From IMG/VR virus record IMGVR_UViG_3300038454_000027, positions 1 through 43,498 of that record: DNA of 43,498 nt, one strand, 5' to 3'. Source of the stretch: a virus. The position numbers were made by a program, and so were the translations under genes. The number at the start of each line of letters is the position of its first letter. The stretch's first letter is position 1. The notes below the pieces were generated by a model. It did no database searches. It saw only the letters and a program-made list of their open reading frames with translations, and was not told where the DNA came from. Of the stretch, positions 33,032 to 39,225 are shown in pieces.

Positions 33032-33235
33032 ATGAAGGGCGTCGCGCGTGTGTTGAAGCTGATACGGACTGACCGCGAGTGGGCCATCCTGGCCGCCTGT
33101 TTCTTGGCGACGGCCGGTTCTGGAGCTTATGTCGTCGCCATGCAAGGCGGCGTGGCTGTTCTTATTTTTGGTCTGGGGATTTTTGTGGGCTCCCTGGCCA
33201 CGGGTATCATCAATCAAATGGGGCGGTGGAGCTGA
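33032..33235 (+). CDS. small membrane protein with two helices
   Basis: 67 residues with ACGGAGGA before the ATG. Two membrane segments: WAILAACFLATAGSGAYVVAM (about 18-38) and VAVLIFGLGIFVGSLATGII (about 41-61), with a basic N-terminus. The size and topology match a class II holin or a small moron membrane protein, but no endolysin is seen next to it. Stop overlaps the next start (TGATG). Confidence 0.65.
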   Translation: MKGVARVLKLIRTDREWAILAACFLATAGSGAYVVAMQGGVAVLIFGLGIFVGSLATGIINQMGRWS

Positions 33236-33375
33236 TGGCGACGAAAACATGCCCTGAGTGCGGCGGCGAGGGCCTTGTCACGATGACAGACGTTCTCGAA
33301 AACGGAGAAGAGATCGAGTGGGTCAAGGTCTGCGACAATTGCGGGGGCTCGGGCGAAATTGAAGACGATGATTGA
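33235..33375 (+). CDS. mini zinc-finger protein of DnaJ type
   Basis: 46 residues starting in a TGATG overlap. Two CxxCxGxG motifs (CPECGGEG at 6-13 and CDNCGGSG at 33-40) as in the DnaJ zinc-binding domain, but no J domain. Such single-finger peptides are frequent in phages; their role is unknown. Confidence 0.65.
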   Translation: MATKTCPECGGEGLVTMTDVLENGEEIEWVKVCDNCGGSGEIEDDD

Positions 33376-33616
33376 GACGCGCCATCCACGTGCTTCAGGC
33401 CGGGCATTTGACCGGGAGACAACCGCCAAAGCCGTTTACACGGCTTTGGTAACAATCCTGGACCAAATTGACTATACAAATCAAGCCTGTAGTCCGGCCG
33501 AGCCCATCGCCGGGGTACTTGATCAGCATTTGATCGCGAAGGCGCATGCCGCCCTTCGCAACTTCAACGAGGCCCGCGCGGATATCGAGACGCCCCGCCT
33601 CAGAATTCCAGACTGA
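33368..33616 (+). CDS. small protein, unknown
   Basis: 82 residues from the ATG at 33368, overlapping the previous stop by 8 bases. Helical, Ala/Asp-rich. Codons 20-30 lie on a 10-bp hairpin with GTTTACAC (33434-33441) in its loop, showing that the motif hairpin also occurs inside genes. No family recognised. Confidence 0.55.
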   Translation: MIETRHPRASGRAFDRETTAKAVYTALVTILDQIDYTNQACSPAEPIAGVLDQHLIAKAHAALRNFNEARADIETPRLRIPD

Positions 33617-33624
33617 GAGAGAAC

Positions 33625-33879
33625 ATGCGATTCAAAAAGTTCCGCACCCTTGACGGGGGCAACATTGTTGTCGATATGGCCGCCGTTGATGCTGTCGAGT
33701 CGATGAACGATCCCGACCTGTCCAACCTCGTGGAGTTGTCGCTGAGCTCTGGCGTTCGTCGCCAGTTCCTGTTCGACGCCCCTGAAGGCGTCTCCAACGA
33801 GGACTATTTCGCCAAGATCCTGGACGACTGGAAGCGCACCCGCGTGCGCCTGGGCCATCAGGATATCAGTCTGTTCTGA
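33625..33879 (+). CDS. small protein, unknown
   Basis: 84 residues. Beta-rich front (FRTLDGGNIVVDMAAVDAVESM), basic helical end. The site before the ATG is GAGAGAA. TGATG overlap with the next gene. Confidence 0.6.
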   Translation: MRFKKFRTLDGGNIVVDMAAVDAVESMNDPDLSNLVELSLSSGVRRQFLFDAPEGVSNEDYFAKILDDWKRTRVRLGHQDISLF

Positions 33880-34337
33880 TGCAGGCGGCGACCATGTTGC
33901 CCGAGGTGTGGGCCACTTTGCCCCCGTACCAGCGTGACGCGGTGCGGATCGGGTTCATTAATTATACGCCCCCAGCGGGCGCAGGACGTTGGCCAGAGAC
34001 GGAGTTCGGTTGGGGCATCCTGCTCAACCGATTCGCGAACGCGCGGCGGATCGAGGAGCTTTGGACTCCTGGCCCGGCGCCTGTCACGATAGAAGAGCGC
34101 ACCGCGCGTGGTGCATATGAAGTGTGGAAACTCCACGGTAGTAAAGCATTCAAGCCTCGCCGTATGGTTGTAAAGAAAAATATGCGTCACTCACCAAAAA
34201 AAGTGTTGACGTGGATTTCGAACGGGGCTAAAAAGGTTTTCAGCAAGGCAACGTTCCCTGTAGCAAGCTTTGCCAAAGCTGTCCTCACTAAGTTGCGTAC
34301 AATGAACGTCCCTGAAGTGCCCCCCAGGTACGTTTAA
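33879..34337 (+). CDS. hypothetical protein with very basic C-terminus
   Basis: 152 residues. The first 90 are a mixed domain (LPPYQRDAVRIGFINYTPPAG); the last 60 are Lys-rich and amphipathic (RRMVVKKNMRHSPKKVLTWISNGAKKVFSKATF), suggesting nucleic-acid or membrane binding. It ends in the GTTTAAAC copy (34332-34339) that opens the RNA array, so it may share a transcript with the RNAs. No family recognised. Confidence 0.6.
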   Translation: MQAATMLPEVWATLPPYQRDAVRIGFINYTPPAGAGRWPETEFGWGILLNRFANARRIEELWTPGPAPVTIEERTARGAYEVWKLHGSKAFKPRRMVVKKNMRHSPKKVLTWISNGAKKVFSKATFPVASFAKAVLTKLRTMNVPEVPPRYV

Positions 34338-34344
34338 ACTGTTC

Positions 34345-34415
34345 GTCCGGGTGAATGCTGTCTAAGTCTACACAAGGCATCACAGTACGACTTAGACATT
34401 TCTTGTCACCCGGAC
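34345..34415 (+). ncRNA. Y RNA-like RNA 1 (no tRNA module)
   Basis: 71 bases. Outer stem GTCCGGGTGA with TCACCCGGAC (10 bp), then AUGC, inner stem TGTCTAAGTC with GACTTAGACA (10 bp), apical loop beginning UACA, and TTTCTTG on the 3' side. The core (GAAUGC...UUGUC around an outer stem) is the same as in the six other copies and fits the Ro-binding site of Y RNAs. The loop contains GCAT, which could pair with AUGC. Immediately preceded by GTTTAAAC. Confidence 0.7.
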
Positions 34416-34433
34416 GCGCAACTAGAGGTTTGA

Positions 34434-34520
34434 TCTGCGGCGAATGCCGTTCTGCTGTACAAACTAAGGATTGCAATTCCTTTCGTTGATCAATCAGTAG
34501 AGCAAGATTGTCGCCGCAGA
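34434..34520 (+). ncRNA. Y RNA-like RNA 2 (no tRNA module)
   Basis: 87 bases. Outer stem TCTGCGGCGA with TCGCCGCAGA (10 bp perfect), GAAUGC, an inner stem TTCTGCTG with CAGTAGAG, UACA, and AGATTG before the closing strand. The apical region holds a small AAGGA/TCCTT hairpin. Stems differ in sequence from copy 1 while core bases are the same, which supports selection on structure. Confidence 0.7.
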
Positions 34521-34533
34521 GCAAACTTCTAGA

Positions 34534-34607
34534 CGAAGCGAATGCCATATGGGATTACAACTGGCTCCAAATCAGTGCAACCATCCCATAAGTTTTTTGT
34601 CGCTTCG
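34534..34607 (+). ncRNA. Y RNA-like RNA 3 (no tRNA module)
   Basis: 74 bases. Outer stem CGAAGCGA with TCGCTTCG, AUGC, inner stem TATGGGAT with ATCCCATA, UACA, a small ACTG/CAGT hairpin in the loop, and TTTTTTG before the closing strand. Confidence 0.7.
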
Positions 34608-34627
34608 GCTTGGGGTTTACGACTTGG

Positions 34628-34762
34628 CTAGTCGAATGCTGCTAGTGTCTACAACCAACTTTAGGTTATTGGTTCGAATCCGATCCCGGATCAGAAATGG
34701 GCCGGGTAGCTCAAGTGGATAGAGCGGAAGTTCTCTAACGACACTGCGATATTGTCGACTAG
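34628..34762 (+). ncRNA. yrlA: Y RNA-like RNA 4 with permuted tRNA-like module
   Basis: 135 bases. Outer stem CTAGTCGA/TCGACTAG, GAAUGC, inner stem GCTAGTGTC/GACACTGC with one bulge, UACA. The inserted module has, in order: ACTTT (pairs with GAAGT later), a T-arm with loop TTCGAAT (34668-34684), an acceptor-like stem CCCGG/CCGGG closed by a 12-base loop, and a D-arm GCTC...GAGC with a GG in its loop (34709-34725). This is a tRNA cut open at the anticodon and closed at the acceptor end, the mimicry described for bacterial YrlA. TCTCTAA follows the 5' anticodon strand. Confidence 0.8.
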
Positions 34763-34772
34763 ACTGAACAAC

Positions 34773-34877
34773 GGCGGAGAATGCTCGTAGGTCTACATAT
34801 TTTCATTTCCGAAAATCCCTCACTGCGAGGATCAACTCTCGTTTGGTGTGGATGACTTACTGAATCTTGTCTCCGTC
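34773..34877 (+). ncRNA. Y RNA-like RNA 5 with a non-tRNA module
   Basis: 105 bases. Outer stem GGCGGAGA/TCTCCGTC (one G-T), AUGC, inner stem GTAGGTC/GACTTAC, UACA, and CTTG before the closing strand. The module contains two hairpins (ATTTTC/GAAAAT at 34799-34816; a CCTC/GAGG stem near 34818-34830) and a sequence ATCAACT, which is only faintly T-loop-like. It is either a decayed tRNA-like module or a different one. Confidence 0.65.
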
Positions 34878-35010
34878 ACTGATTTTTGGATGCCCAGAAT
34901 GGGGCGAGGTTAATGGAGCGGGGCGGGCTGGTGTCCATGGTCTGGACCCGTTACCGCATAACAGCGCGGAGAAGGGGCGGAGCCTTCCCCGTTCACCCTT
35001 GAATACAAGG
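34878..35010 (+). other. spacer between RNAs 5 and 6, GC-rich and possibly structured
   Basis: 133 bases, the only long gap in the array. Hairpins GTCCA/TGGAC (near 34933-34947) and AAGG/CCTT within a G-rich run (near 34973-34988) can form. I find neither the GAAUGC/UUGUC core nor a complete tRNA. It could be the remains of an eighth copy. Confidence 0.35.
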
Positions 35011-35143
35011 CTTGGCGAATGCAGGTGTGACTACATTGATCTTGAAAATCAGCGGTTCTGGTTCGAATCCAGGCGCCTCCGCCAAAATGGAGGTGTGGTG
35101 TAATGGTAGCACGTTAGTTGTCACGTCGATTCTTGTCGCCAAG
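35011..35143 (+). ncRNA. yrlA: Y RNA-like RNA 6 with permuted tRNA(Ser)-like module
   Basis: 133 bases. Outer stem CTTGGCGA/TCGCCAAG (8 bp perfect), AUGC, inner stem GGTGTGAC/GTCACGTC (two G-T), UACA. Module: a hairpin TTGAT-CTTGAAA-ATCAG shaped like an anticodon arm (UGA in the anticodon place), T-arm TCTGG-TTCGAAT-CCAGG, CGCCTCC + GCCA + AAAT + GGAGGTG forming a 7-bp acceptor-like stem, then D-arm GTGT...GCAC with GG. The intact GCCA at the end of the 3' strand shows derivation from a real tRNA by circular permutation. Confidence 0.85.
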
Positions 35144-35159
35144 ACGTAAACTATCAGGA

Positions 35160-35294
35160 CGACCCGAATGCTTATTCGGGACTACATCTGTCGGAGATCG
35201 AGGGGTTGGTTCGAGTCCAACAAGCCGCGCCACTATGCGGCTTAGGTGTTCGGGTGAGCACGCGTAAACGTCTCGGATGTTCCTTGTCGGGTCG
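35160..35294 (+). ncRNA. yrlA: Y RNA-like RNA 7 with permuted tRNA-like module
   Basis: 135 bases. Outer stem CGACCCGA/TCGGGTCG, AUGC, a 10-bp inner stem (35173-35182 with 35270-35279), UACA. Module: short hairpin ATCT-GTCGG-AGAT, T-arm GTTGG-TTCGAGT-CCAAC, acceptor-like stem AAGCCGC/GCGGCTT (7 bp perfect) closed by GCCACTAT, D-arm GTGT...GCAC with GGG. GCGTAAAC lies at 35262-35269 and GTTTAAAC directly after the RNA (35300). Confidence 0.85.
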
Positions 35295-35326
35295 GCCTAG
35301 TTTAAACGCAGTAGGGAGGGGAACCT

Positions 35327-35902
35327 ATGGCTATTCAATCTTTGTCAGTAGCTGAACAGATACTTGCTTCTAGTAAAGATGCTTTCAAGGCAGAGCACTT
35401 AAATGACTGGAAGTCTGTGTACTCGCCTGCAGAGCCTCGTGGACCTATTAAGACTTTATCGGCTGCTGATATCGCAGAGCGCCAGCTCAATGTTCTCTAC
35501 AAACATCATACGGTGTTTCTTGACACTCTAGCTGGCAAGCCTTGCTTCGCGCAAATTGCGTCGCTGATTTCTTTTATGGAGAAGTCTATAGAGTCTGCGT
35601 TGAAGTGCGAACCGCAGACCGAGGACAACGACGTGTATGTCAAGGAGCGGCAATTCTTTCTGACTAGGCTCGGGAATGTGAACCCTGACCAGTCGATTAC
35701 GTTCCCAACGTCGATGCAGGCCGACGTCGTTCGTCACGAAGAGCCGGTTTCCGATCACTTCGCGAACGGTTCAAGCCGACAAGCCGTTGTCAATGGCACG
35801 GCAGCTCCAACAGACTTCTGCGCTTTTTACGATGGAACTCGTGTAAACAGCATGGCCGGCGAGTTCGGCCGCTCCGAGGAGCCGAAGAAGCGCAGTAAGT
35901 AG
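35327..35902 (+). CDS. hypothetical protein between RNA array and Ro60 gene
   Basis: 191 residues behind AGGGAGGGG; GTTTAAAC lies 20 bases before the start. N-terminal part helical (LSVAEQILASSKDAFKAEHLNDW), centre with RQLNVLYKHHTVFLDTLAG, C-terminus basic (EEPKKRSK). The place between the Y RNAs and the Ro60 gene makes it a candidate partner of the RNP, but I recognise no RNA-binding domain. Contains GTGTAAAC at 35841. Confidence 0.65.
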   Translation: MAIQSLSVAEQILASSKDAFKAEHLNDWKSVYSPAEPRGPIKTLSAADIAERQLNVLYKHHTVFLDTLAGKPCFAQIASLISFMEKSIESALKCEPQTEDNDVYVKERQFFLTRLGNVNPDQSITFPTSMQADVVRHEEPVSDHFANGSSRQAVVNGTAAPTDFCAFYDGTRVNSMAGEFGRSEEPKKRSK

Positions 35903-36325
35903 TTTTTATAGGACGCCCGGTATCACGCGTGGGCCAAAGAAACGCGCGACAAAAAGGCGGATTGGTGGGCGTCTCGGCCCCTCGCCGATCACAAGCTTAT
36001 ATCTGCTGACTTTGGACGAACTGTCATAGCTGGAACTGTGGCAGTGACCCCGGCGCCTTCCAGGCCGCGCCGGGGCCGAATCCGAACTCACACCGAAAGG
36101 TGTGAAAGGCCCGGCCCTAGTGTCGCTCGGATTACATCCCAACGACGCGACAGCACACCGAGGAACCGGGCGCCCGTCGCTTGCACCTGAAGCGGCGGGC
36201 AACCCATAGAAAACCACGGAAAACCGTCCCCCAACGGCCCGTGGAGGCGGCGTCTCTCCTTGCCCAGGGACGCCGCCGACCTTTTCAACCACGTCGGGTA
36301 TGGAACCCGAATGCAAGGAGTCAAG
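35903..36325 (+). ncRNA. structured leader of the Ro60 gene
   Basis: 423 bases without a gene, strongly structured from 36048 to 36277. Stems: CCCCGGCGC/GCGCCGGGG (36048-36075); TCACACC-GAAA-GGTGTGA with a GNRA loop (36088-36105), enclosed by GGGCCG/CGGCCC; TGTCGC/GCGACA (36121-36152); a 9-bp stem at 36172-36200; ACGG-AAAA-CCGT; and GGCGGCGTC/GACGCCGCC (36246-36277). The first two share bases and exclude each other in part. It could be a 5' UTR control element or a separate RNA. I do not match it to a known class. Confidence 0.5.
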
Positions 36326-37915
36326 ATGGCCAACAAATCCCTATTCCAGTCGCGCCCCGGCCGCGCGATCAAGCCGACCGACACGACAAACAACGCAGGG
36401 GGAACGGCATACGCGCTGTCAGACAAGGCTGCGCTTGCCCAGATCGCCATGACGGGGACGCTGCACGATACGTTCTACGTCGGCGCCGAGATGCAACTTG
36501 CCAGCATTCTTGAGGCCGCCGGTAAGTGCGATCCTCTGTATGTGGCCAAGACGGCTGTCTATGCCCGCAAGCGTGGGTTCATGAAGGACATGCCTGCGCT
36601 ACTGGTCGCCCATCTGTCGACGAGGAACGCCGGACCCGTATTCCCGGCCGCCTTTCGCGCCGTCATTGACAACGGCAAGATGCTGCGGAACTTCGTTCAG
36701 ATCATGCGGTCTGGCGTCACTGGCCGGAAGTCGCTCGGCACGAGGCCGAAAAAACTCGTGCAGGGGTGGCTTGAGAACGCCTATGACGACAGGATCATCC
36801 GCGCCATGGTCGGGCAGGATCCGTCCCTGGCCGATGTGATCAAGATGGTCCATCCCAAGGCTCCGACCAAGATGCGGGAGGCTCTGCTCGCCTATATCAT
36901 TGGCCGACCGTATGAGAAGGGCTTTCTCCCCGAGGCTCTTCTGCAGTTCGAGCGGTTTAAACGGAACCCCAATGGCGTTACGCCTGATGTTCCGTTCCAG
37001 ATGCTGACGGCGCAGCCTTTGACAAAGGAGCAGTGGGCGAACATCGGCTTTGACGCCGGATGGCATATGCTACGGATGAACCTCAACACCTTCGCGCGTC
37101 ACGACGCGTTCAAGGTGGACGGATTCGCCGAGTTCGTTGCGGCTAAGATCGCCGATCCGAACGAGGTCAAGCTGGCCAAGGCGTTCCCGTATCAGATCAT
37201 GCTGGCGCATCACATGTGCGACCCGGCTGTCCCTCCAAAGGTCAAAGACGCTCTGTCTGAGGCCATGGAGTACGCGGTGAGCAACGTCCCGGCCCTTGAC
37301 TGCCGTGTCGCCATCTTCCCCGACGTGTCGGGCTCGATGTCGTCGCCTGTCACTGGCTACCGCAAGGGGGCGACGACGACCGTCACTTGCAACGACGTGG
37401 CGGCGCTCATGACGGCGGCGCTGCTTCGGGTCAACCGGGAAGCCGTGGTTATGCCGTTTGAGGGACAGGTCGTTTCAACGCATCGACTCCGGATCAACCC
37501 GCGCGACACGGTGTTCACCAACGCTCGCAAGTTGGCGTCAATCGGTGGCGGGTCGACGCAGTGTTCCGCGCCGCTGGCCAAGATGAATGCGACCGACACC
37601 CGCGCCGACCTTGTTGTGTACATTTCGGACAGCGAGTCGTGGGTTGATTCGGCGAGCCACGGGCGCGGCCTCGTGTCGTGGAACCGTGGAACACAGACCA
37701 TGGTCGAGTGGGAAAAGTTCCGGCAGCGGAACCCGAAGGCGAAAATGGTCTGCATCGACCTGACGCCGAACAGGACGACACAGGCGTCAGGTCATTCTGA
37801 CATTCTCAATGTCGGCGGCTTCTCGGATGTCGTGTTCGACGTGGTGGCGAACTTCGCCAAGGGCTCCCTTGGCGCGGATCATTGGGTCAAAGAGATCGAG
37901 GCGACGACGTTCTGA
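36326..37915 (+). CDS. rsr: Ro60/TROVE-domain RNA-binding protein
   Basis: 529 residues from the ATG at 36326, with AAGGAG upstream; an in-frame ATG at 36260 lies in the leader hairpins. Family length is about 540. Residues 1-320 are the helical-repeat TROVE ring (AEMQLASILEAAGKCDPLYVAKTAVYARKRGFMKDMPALL; later AKAFPYQIMLAHHMC), which holds RNA ends in its hole and Y RNA on its outer face. Residues about 325-529 are a von Willebrand A domain with MIDAS motif DVSGS (near 333), the Thr in GGGSTQ and the acid in YISDSES, all intact. With Y RNA it forms an RNP that steers misfolded RNA to nucleases such as PNPase or shields Ro. Confidence 0.92.
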   Translation: MANKSLFQSRPGRAIKPTDTTNNAGGTAYALSDKAALAQIAMTGTLHDTFYVGAEMQLASILEAAGKCDPLYVAKTAVYARKRGFMKDMPALLVAHLSTRNAGPVFPAAFRAVIDNGKMLRNFVQIMRSGVTGRKSLGTRPKKLVQGWLENAYDDRIIRAMVGQDPSLADVIKMVHPKAPTKMREALLAYIIGRPYEKGFLPEALLQFERFKRNPNGVTPDVPFQMLTAQPLTKEQWANIGFDAGWHMLRMNLNTFARHDAFKVDGFAEFVAAKIADPNEVKLAKAFPYQIMLAHHMCDPAVPPKVKDALSEAMEYAVSNVPALDCRVAIFPDVSGSMSSPVTGYRKGATTTVTCNDVAALMTAALLRVNREAVVMPFEGQVVSTHRLRINPRDTVFTNARKLASIGGGSTQCSAPLAKMNATDTRADLVVYISDSESWVDSASHGRGLVSWNRGTQTMVEWEKFRQRNPKAKMVCIDLTPNRTTQASGHSDILNVGGFSDVVFDVVANFAKGSLGADHWVKEIEATTF

Positions 37916-37996
37916 GACGCCGCTTCAACATTGTCCCGCCGGGGGGCGCCCTCCCTCCTCCCGGTTGCCCCGGCGCTCCCCGGCGCCGGGGCAGAA

Positions 37997-38033
37997 CCCC
38001 TCCAGGAAGGATCACCCTGGAGGGGAAGCTTTT
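37997..38033 (+). terminator. terminator after the Ro60 gene
   Basis: CCCCTCCAGG pairs with CCTGGAGGGG (10 bp, loop of 9), followed by AAGCTTTT. A second GC-rich hairpin lies just upstream (CCCCGGCGC/GCGCCGGGG near 37971-37994). Confidence 0.55.
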
Positions 38034-38062
38034 CGTGGAGGGTGTTTAAACGAGGGAGTGGA

Positions 38063-38710
38063 ATGGAAAAGATCGAAAACCCGCAGACTGTGTATTTTCA
38101 CGATGACGGCGTTATCGTCATTGAAACGGAAGGCGGCGCGCACTCTGCCTCCCACAATGGGGAAAAGTGGGTGCACAATTACGTCAACGCCAAGTCTGCC
38201 GTTCGCGTTGGCGCTCTCGATCCAAAGAAATACGGGAAAGAGACGGTCATGCGCATGTTGCGCGGGGAGGAGCCTTTCCCGGATGTCGTATCGCCGTACA
38301 CCGATATCTGGTTCGACCTCGACGAACTCCAAAAAATATCGAACGACAACGGCGTCGAAACGATTTTCAAGGTCGACGGCAACACAGTGTCTTGTCTCGC
38401 TCAGATCACATGGGAAGCGCTGGCCATGTGTGCGCTCGCCGACTGCGCGAGGTCAGGTTCTCAGCCCAACAAGCTGGCAATGATGCCGTGGGGTGAACTC
38501 GACAAACAGGCGCAGGATAATTACAAAGCGGCGGCTCTCGAAATGTTGAAGTTCCTCGCATCGGCGACGGGTAACAGGATCGAAGTGACCGATGCCGTGG
38601 CTAATCCCCCATGGCGGGAATTCTTCCCCCTGTCGGACCCGGCGCCGGACGGCCACGAGGCCCACATGTTGCACCAGATCGTGTCATGCCCACCGTTACC
38701 GAGGGCGTAA
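38063..38710 (+). CDS. hypothetical protein
   Basis: 215 residues from the ATG at 38063, with GAGGGAG upstream and GTTTAAAC 12 bases before the start; an open frame to 37931 runs through the terminator hairpins and is rejected. Alpha/beta composition (TVYFHDDGVIVIETEGG; VSPYTDIWFDLDELQKISNDNG). It overlaps nothing downstream; the next gene begins one base later. No family recognised. Confidence 0.65.
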   Translation: MEKIENPQTVYFHDDGVIVIETEGGAHSASHNGEKWVHNYVNAKSAVRVGALDPKKYGKETVMRMLRGEEPFPDVVSPYTDIWFDLDELQKISNDNGVETIFKVDGNTVSCLAQITWEALAMCALADCARSGSQPNKLAMMPWGELDKQAQDNYKAAALEMLKFLASATGNRIEVTDAVANPPWREFFPLSDPAPDGHEAHMLHQIVSCPPLPRA

Positions 38711-38711
38711 C

Positions 38712-38921
38712 ATGCTGATGAAGATTCACAAAGGCGCCGGCTGGCGCATTTCATGCGACGAGTGTAGCGAGGAAGCCGAGTTCGAGGACGCGGCCACCTT
38801 CGAGGACGCCTTGACCGCAGCCAAAGCCGCTGGGTGGATCCCCGTGCAGATCAAGGGCGCGTGGGAGCATCGTTGCCCTTCCTGTCAGGAAGAAGCGAAG
38901 AAGGATCCATTCGCGAAATGA
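38712..38921 (+). CDS. small protein with two Cys pairs
   Basis: 69 residues (MLMKIHKGAGWRISCDEC). CDEC at 15-18 and CPSC near 57-60 make a likely zinc ribbon. Overlaps the next gene by ATGA. Confidence 0.65.
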   Translation: MLMKIHKGAGWRISCDECSEEAEFEDAATFEDALTAAKAAGWIPVQIKGAWEHRCPSCQEEAKKDPFAK

Positions 38922-39136
38922 AGACTGTCGCCGCCATGGTGCTGTGGTGCACATTCGTAGGCTCTGTTGCGCCGCAGCCACATAAAATTAAGACGTATCC
39001 CTCCATGCAAAAATGTCAGGCTGCCAGGGTTAAATACGAAAGTCACAACATTTCTCGCAGTGTCCGTTGTGCTTGCAAAAGACAAATCCTAGATACTGAG
39101 TCGTATAAGCCTGGATTCGCTATCAATACGAAATGA
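38918..39136 (+). CDS. small secreted or periplasmic protein
   Basis: 72 residues starting in an ATGA overlap. MKTVAAMVLWCTFVGSVAP looks like a signal peptide; the mature part has three cysteines (QKCQAARVKY, VRCACKRQ) suited to disulphides. Directly upstream of the outer-membrane protein gene, so both may act on the envelope. Function unknown. Confidence 0.6.
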   Translation: MKTVAAMVLWCTFVGSVAPQPHKIKTYPSMQKCQAARVKYESHNISRSVRCACKRQILDTESYKPGFAINTK

Positions 39137-39225
39137 GTTGACGGACGGGCTGTGCCTAGTAGCGTTAGGCGGTGACACAGCGATTCTGCAGTTGCTGTGT
39201 TTAAACATAACCGAAGAGGGACGAT

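Noticed and set aside
33032-33235. Holin of a lysis cassette
   Set aside because: Two membrane helices fit, but no endolysin or spanin gene is nearby, so only a membrane protein is claimed.
34628-35294. Ordinary tRNA genes, suggested by T-arms with GGTTCGAATCC and CCA ends
   Set aside because: In each case the 3' half comes before the 5' half and the whole lies inside the stem of a Y RNA-like unit; no normally ordered tRNA can be folded.
34345-35294. Group I intron, HDV-like or twister ribozymes, or a CRISPR array, because of the repeated GAATGC...CTACA pattern
   Set aside because: Units are too short for group I cores, known ribozyme cores do not fit, stems differ between units so there is no constant repeat, and the Y RNA core explains the conserved bases.
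37931-38062. N-terminal extension of the gene at 38063
   Set aside because: It covers two GC-rich hairpins behind the Ro60 gene and yields Pro/Ala/Gly low-complexity sequence; the ATG at 38063 has a good site.
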